Below, in pieces: positions 60,196 through 64,000 of a stretch of DNA of 64,000 bases (positions are counted from its first letter, which is position 1; each line of letters opens with the position of its first letter). Under the pieces are notes generated by a model. That model had not been told where the DNA came from. It saw only the letters and a list, made by a program, of their open reading frames with translations, and did not search any database. The stretch is from Chitinophaga filiformis (GTDB lineage Bacteria; Bacteroidota; Bacteroidia; Chitinophagales; Chitinophagaceae), in assembly GCF_021646545.1 (NCBI RefSeq), contig NZ_JAKIRP010000017.1, forward strand, positions 122,889 through 186,888, written 5' to 3'. Made by a program: the position numbers and the translations under genes.

Positions 60196-61281
60196 ATGGA
60201 TTTTAAAATAAAGATACAGGGTATAGGAATACGTATACTGATAACCGTTTTGTGTATTTGCCTGCTGCAGGCCTTGTTTACATTCAGTGACAGGTTTTCT
60301 GGTTATTATTTTCATAGGTTATACAGTTGGATCAGTTTACTTCTCCGCCAGGTACTGGGGAAAGTACCTTTCAGTGTCGGCGACGTAATTTATGCCGCCT
60401 GGATTATAACTCTGATTGTTTATTTGTTAAATATATGTTATAAAATCATAAAAAGACAATGGGAAAGCCTCGGACTTAAGATTTTAAGGGGCATTCAGTC
60501 CTTACTGACTGTATATCTTGTCTTTATGTTATTCTGGGGATATAATTATGAACGCGATTCCCTGGCAAAAGATCTCCGCCTGGACGTCGAAGATTATTCA
60601 ACTGACCAGTTATACCAGCTGGCCGACACATTGCTTCAACAGGTGAACCAATGTAAAATTGCCCTGGGCGACAGCGTCAATGCTACCCACCCCGGTCCTG
60701 ACAGCGCCGCTATGTTCAGCCAGGCGGTCATGGCCTACAGTAAGGCCAGCGAGCAATGGCCCAGCCTGCGGTACAAAAACACCTGCATCAAGCCATCTCT
60801 TTACAGCCAGCTGCTGAATTATATGGGAGTGGGCGGCTACCTCAACCCTTTCACCGGCGAGGCTCAGGTCAATGTGACCACCCCCGGCTTCCTGCACCCT
60901 TTTACTATCTGCCATGAGGTGGCACATCAGTTGGGATATGCCCCTGAACAAGAAGCCAATTTTGTGGGTTATCTTGTAGCAGACCATTCCCCGGATGTCC
61001 GCTTTCGTTATGCTGCCAACTTTGAGATGTTTATGTATAGTGTACGCCAGCTCAGAAGACAGGACACCACGCTGGCCGGACAACTATGGCGCAGAACAGT
61101 GCCAGGCATCCGGGCCGATATGCGGCAGATGAGGGACTTTTACGACCGCTACCGTAGTCCGGTAGACGACTACACCGCAATGATCTATGATCAATATCTT
61201 AAAGCTAATAAACAGGAAAAAGGCATCCGCAGCTACAGCGAAGTTGTCGGTTGGCTAATCGCTTACTTCAAGATCAGATAA
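60196..61281 (+). CDS. DUF3810 membrane protein with zinc-peptidase-like motif
   Basis: The 361-residue protein has three membrane segments near the N-terminus (about 12-30, 65-82 and 104-120), then an outer domain with HEVAH at 240-244 in ICHEVAHQLGYAPEQEANFVGYLV, a gluzincin-like zinc site with a possible third ligand Glu in EQEAN. DUF3810 proteins are thought to be membrane-bound zinc peptidases, but this is not proved. It is followed 1 base later by the glycosidase gene. Confidence 0.85.
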   Translation: MDFKIKIQGIGIRILITVLCICLLQALFTFSDRFSGYYFHRLYSWISLLLRQVLGKVPFSVGDVIYAAWIITLIVYLLNICYKIIKRQWESLGLKILRGIQSLLTVYLVFMLFWGYNYERDSLAKDLRLDVEDYSTDQLYQLADTLLQQVNQCKIALGDSVNATHPGPDSAAMFSQAVMAYSKASEQWPSLRYKNTCIKPSLYSQLLNYMGVGGYLNPFTGEAQVNVTTPGFLHPFTICHEVAHQLGYAPEQEANFVGYLVADHSPDVRFRYAANFEMFMYSVRQLRRQDTTLAGQLWRRTVPGIRADMRQMRDFYDRYRSPVDDYTAMIYDQYLKANKQEKGIRSYSEVVGWLIAYFKIR

Positions 61282-61282
61282 T

Positions 61283-63895
61283 ATGACTAAGGAACAACAA
61301 AGATTACAACAGAACGGATGGAAGAAATGGGGATCTTATGTGAGTGACAGGCAGTGGGGAACTGTCAGGGAAGATTACAGTGCCGATGGTAGCGCCTGGG
61401 ACTATACCACCCACGACATGGCCCGCAGCAGGGCCTGGAGATGGGGAGAAGATGGTATTGCAGGTATCTCGGACGATAAGCAGTTGCTGTGCTTCTCCCT
61501 GGGCCTCTGGAATGGGAAAGACACTATCATGAAAGAACGCTTCTTCGGCCTCACAAATGCACAGGGCAATCACGGAGAAGACGTAAAGGAACTATACTAC
61601 TACCTCGATGCCACGCCCACGCACTCGTATATGAAAATGCTGTACAAATACCCGCAGCAGGCATTTCCCTATCAATGGCTGATAGATGAGAATGCCCGCA
61701 GGGGAAAGCATGAAGAGGAATTTGAAATAATAGATACCGGTCTCTTTAACGATGATAAATACTTCGACGTATTCGTTGAATATGCCAAAGCCGGTACCGA
61801 TGATATCCTGGTGAAGATCACCGTGCATAACCGGGGCGATGAAGCTGCAGATCTCCACCTGGCGCCCACCGTTTGGTTCCGTAATACCTGGGCATGGGGC
61901 CGCCATGACTATAAGCCGGCCCTCTGGGCGGAAGACGATCGCGCAGTACGCCTCTGCCATGAAAAAGTAGCCGTGCAATACCTTTACCAGGAGGGCGACG
62001 GACAGCTGCTGTTCTGCGAAAATGAAACCAACTACCCCCGCCTCTACAAAGTAAATGGCAATACGCCCTACCCGAAAGATGGTATCCACGATCATATCGC
62101 CTATGGCGCCAATACCGTCAATCCCGAAAGGAAAGGCACTAAAGCTGCCGTTCACTATAAATTATCCGTTCCTGCCAAAGGATCCGCAACTGTGCGTTTA
62201 CGCCTGTCAGACAAACAGGCCGCCAGCCCTTTCGCAGATTTTGATACGCTTTTCCAGACACGTCTGGCTGAAGCAGACGAGTTCTATGCCGATATCCAGT
62301 CTACTATCAAAGACGAAGACGAGCGGCTGGTACAGCGTCAGGCCCTGAGCGGTATGTTGTGGAATAAACAATTCTACTCCTACAAAGTGCAGCAATGGCT
62401 GGATGGAGATCCTGCGAGCCCACCACCGCCGTCTGAAAGGCTGAACGGCCGTAATAAGAACTGGAAGCAGCTGAACAACGAAGACATTATTTCCGTGCCC
62501 GACAAATGGGAATTTCCCTGGTATGCTGCCTGGGACCTGGCCTTCCATTGCGTTACGCTGGCCATGGTGGATCCCGACTTTGCCAAGCAGCAGTTGCTGA
62601 TGCTGACGGAGGAGTGGTATATGAATGCCTCCGGCGAATTTCCGGCCTATGAATGGGCTTTCGGCGATGTCAATCCTCCGGTGCATGCCGGCGCTACCTT
62701 CAGGATCTTTAAGCAGGATGCCGCTATTAAAGGGCGTAAGGACTACGAGTTCCTGGAAGCAGTATTCCATAAATTGATGATCAACTTCACCTGGTGGGTG
62801 AACCGTAAGGACAGTAGCGGTAGCAATATCTTCGAAGGCGGTTTCCTGGGACTGGATAACGTAGGGGCCTTCGACCGCAGTATGCCCCTGCCCAGCGGTG
62901 TAAGGCAGGAACAGGCAGATGCCACCAGCTGGATGGCCATTTATGCCCTGAACATGCTGCATATAGCCCTGGAACTGGCCAGTTACAATAAAGTGTATAC
63001 CGGTATGGCCACCAAGTTCTTTGAGCACTTCCTGTACATTGCCGGCGCCATGGCCAGTATGGGAGATGTGAAGAATGGCCTGTGGGATGATAAGGATGAA
63101 TTCTATTACGACCAGATCCGTATGCCCGACAACAGGGTAGAAAGGCTGCGCCTGCGCAGTATGGTCGGACTGATACCCCTGTTTGCGGTGGAGGTAATAT
63201 CGACTGAAACGCTGAAAAATAATCCGGCCTTTGAAAAGAGGATGTCCTGGTTCCTACGCCACCGGCCCGACCTTGCACAACTCGTGTCCCGCTGGAACGA
63301 GGAAGGAAAAGGCAACAAACACCTGCTTAGCCTCCTGCGCGGCCACCGTATGAAGCGGCTGCTCTCCAGGATGCTGGATGAAACAGAATTTCTCAGTACC
63401 TATGGCGTACGTTCCCTTTCCAAAAAGTATGACGAACACAATCCCTTTATATTCTGTAAAGATGGCGTGGAACTGCGGGTAAAATACCTCCCGGGAGAAA
63501 GCGACAGTTACACTTATGGTGGTAACTCCAACTGGAGAGGCCCCGTCTGGATGCAGATGAATTTCCTGATGATAGAAAGCCTGCGGAAATTCCACTATTT
63601 CTATTCGGATGATTTCAGGGTAGAATACCCGAGTCGTAGCGGGAAGTTCTATTCCCTGAAAGAAGTGGGTACTTTACTGGCCTGCCGCCTGCTGAAGATC
63701 TTCCTCAAAGATGAAAATGGCAGAAGGGCTGTGTTCGGCAATAACGAGAAGCTGCAGAACGACCCACATTTCAAAGACAACATCCTCTTTTTTGAATATT
63801 TCCATGGGGAAAGCGGGAAAGGCCTGGGCGCCTCCCATCAGACCGGATGGACGGGTTTAGTGGCTAACCTGATCAAGATGAAAAATAATCCCTGA
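61283..63895 (+). CDS. GH63-like (MGH1-type) glucosidase
   Basis: The 870-residue protein has the plan of bacterial GH63/MGH1-like enzymes: an N-terminal beta domain (KKWGSYVSDRQWGTVREDYS, HDMARSRAWRWGEDGIAG) and an (alpha/alpha)6 barrel with FPWYAAWDLAFHC, YEWAFGDVNPPVHA and WRGPVWMQMNFLMIESL. Such enzymes use an inverting mechanism on alpha-glucosides such as glucosylglycerate or mannosylglycerate. No signal peptide is present, so it acts inside the cell, perhaps on a compatible solute. It starts 1 base after the DUF3810 stop. Confidence 0.88.
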   Translation: MTKEQQRLQQNGWKKWGSYVSDRQWGTVREDYSADGSAWDYTTHDMARSRAWRWGEDGIAGISDDKQLLCFSLGLWNGKDTIMKERFFGLTNAQGNHGEDVKELYYYLDATPTHSYMKMLYKYPQQAFPYQWLIDENARRGKHEEEFEIIDTGLFNDDKYFDVFVEYAKAGTDDILVKITVHNRGDEAADLHLAPTVWFRNTWAWGRHDYKPALWAEDDRAVRLCHEKVAVQYLYQEGDGQLLFCENETNYPRLYKVNGNTPYPKDGIHDHIAYGANTVNPERKGTKAAVHYKLSVPAKGSATVRLRLSDKQAASPFADFDTLFQTRLAEADEFYADIQSTIKDEDERLVQRQALSGMLWNKQFYSYKVQQWLDGDPASPPPPSERLNGRNKNWKQLNNEDIISVPDKWEFPWYAAWDLAFHCVTLAMVDPDFAKQQLLMLTEEWYMNASGEFPAYEWAFGDVNPPVHAGATFRIFKQDAAIKGRKDYEFLEAVFHKLMINFTWWVNRKDSSGSNIFEGGFLGLDNVGAFDRSMPLPSGVRQEQADATSWMAIYALNMLHIALELASYNKVYTGMATKFFEHFLYIAGAMASMGDVKNGLWDDKDEFYYDQIRMPDNRVERLRLRSMVGLIPLFAVEVISTETLKNNPAFEKRMSWFLRHRPDLAQLVSRWNEEGKGNKHLLSLLRGHRMKRLLSRMLDETEFLSTYGVRSLSKKYDEHNPFIFCKDGVELRVKYLPGESDSYTYGGNSNWRGPVWMQMNFLMIESLRKFHYFYSDDFRVEYPSRSGKFYSLKEVGTLLACRLLKIFLKDENGRRAVFGNNEKLQNDPHFKDNILFFEYFHGESGKGLGASHQTGWTGLVANLIKMKNNP

Positions 63896-63932
63896 TATAG
63901 GCTCTTAATCCCGGTCCGGTAGAGATATAGTA

Positions 63933-64000
63933 GAGATTCGCTCATCCTCCCTTAATCTTCCGTTCAGAAACGGAAGATTAAGGGAGGATGAGCGAATCTC
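63933..64000. repeat. Perfect 32-base inverted repeat at the window edge
   Basis: Bases 63933-63964 and 63969-64000 are exact reverse complements around a 4-base loop. The arm reaches the last base, so it may be longer. It lies 38 bases after the glycosidase stop. It may be a very long terminator, or a fold-back join made in assembly. Confidence 0.85.

Noticed and set aside
1..64000. tRNA, rRNA or riboswitch genes
   Set aside because: I looked for cloverleaf-like and well-known riboswitch patterns in the intergenic gaps and saw none I could support.

Overview
The window looks like chromosomal DNA of a Bacteroidota bacterium, most likely a Chitinophagaceae member such as Chitinophaga. Signs of this are several good matches to the Bacteroidota sigma factor promoter (TTTG, then about 20 bases, then TAnnTTTG), few clear Shine-Dalgarno sites, many small secreted proteins and lipoproteins, and families common in that phylum (DUF3667, DUF3810, DUF2306, YD-repeat secreted proteins, GreA-like single proteins). 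This is inference from family content; no rRNA or tRNA gene is present to confirm it.

Layout. 1-10.8 kb: accessory genes, including a partial S9 peptidase, a DUF2306 membrane protein, an alpha/beta hydrolase, a RibD-like reductase beside a duplicated DUF805 gene tail, an HxlR regulator/oxidoreductase pair and several secreted proteins of unknown function. 10.9-22.6 kb: a compact nine-gene minus-strand operon, the most unusual part of the window. It encodes a subtilisin-like protease, two large proteins and one mid-sized protein I do not recognise, three small proteins that may share a trypco2-like fold, an M15-type murein peptidase with a three-fold repeat, and an 828-residue protein joining a papain-like protease, a GH24 lysozyme, a GH73 glucosaminidase and a LAS-type zinc peptidase. 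None has a clear signal peptide, and no phage structural or contractile-sheath gene accompanies them. 22.9-28.1 kb: a zinc-ribbon membrane protein, a condensation-domain acyltransferase, a divergent esterase and a secreted GH39 glycosidase. 28.4-31.3 kb: a four-gene YdjI-like SPFH/zinc-ribbon module. 31.3-43.1 kb: NmrA-like reductases, HxlR regulators (one frameshifted), DinB, Hsp20, small envelope proteins, a TPR protein and a HipA-like/DUF3037 pair.

43.2-64 kb is more house-keeping in character: Nei/Fpg glycosylase, enoyl-CoA hydratase, Tex, MazG, an NtrY-like histidine kinase, yceD-rpmF-plsX, a hybrid histidine kinase, a fructosamine-kinase-like protein, DUF3810 and a GH63-like glycosidase. 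Two intergenic places (43.2 and 54.7-55.2 kb) carry the same two-hairpin repeat element, once as four tandem 88-base units. The window ends in a perfect 32-base inverted repeat that reaches the last base.

The best candidate for an undescribed system is the nine-gene operon. Its enzymes would together cut protein, glycan strands and peptide crosslinks of a cell wall. They could be the payload and assembly parts of a lytic or antagonistic device released by cell lysis or by a transport system encoded elsewhere, but this function is a hypothesis.
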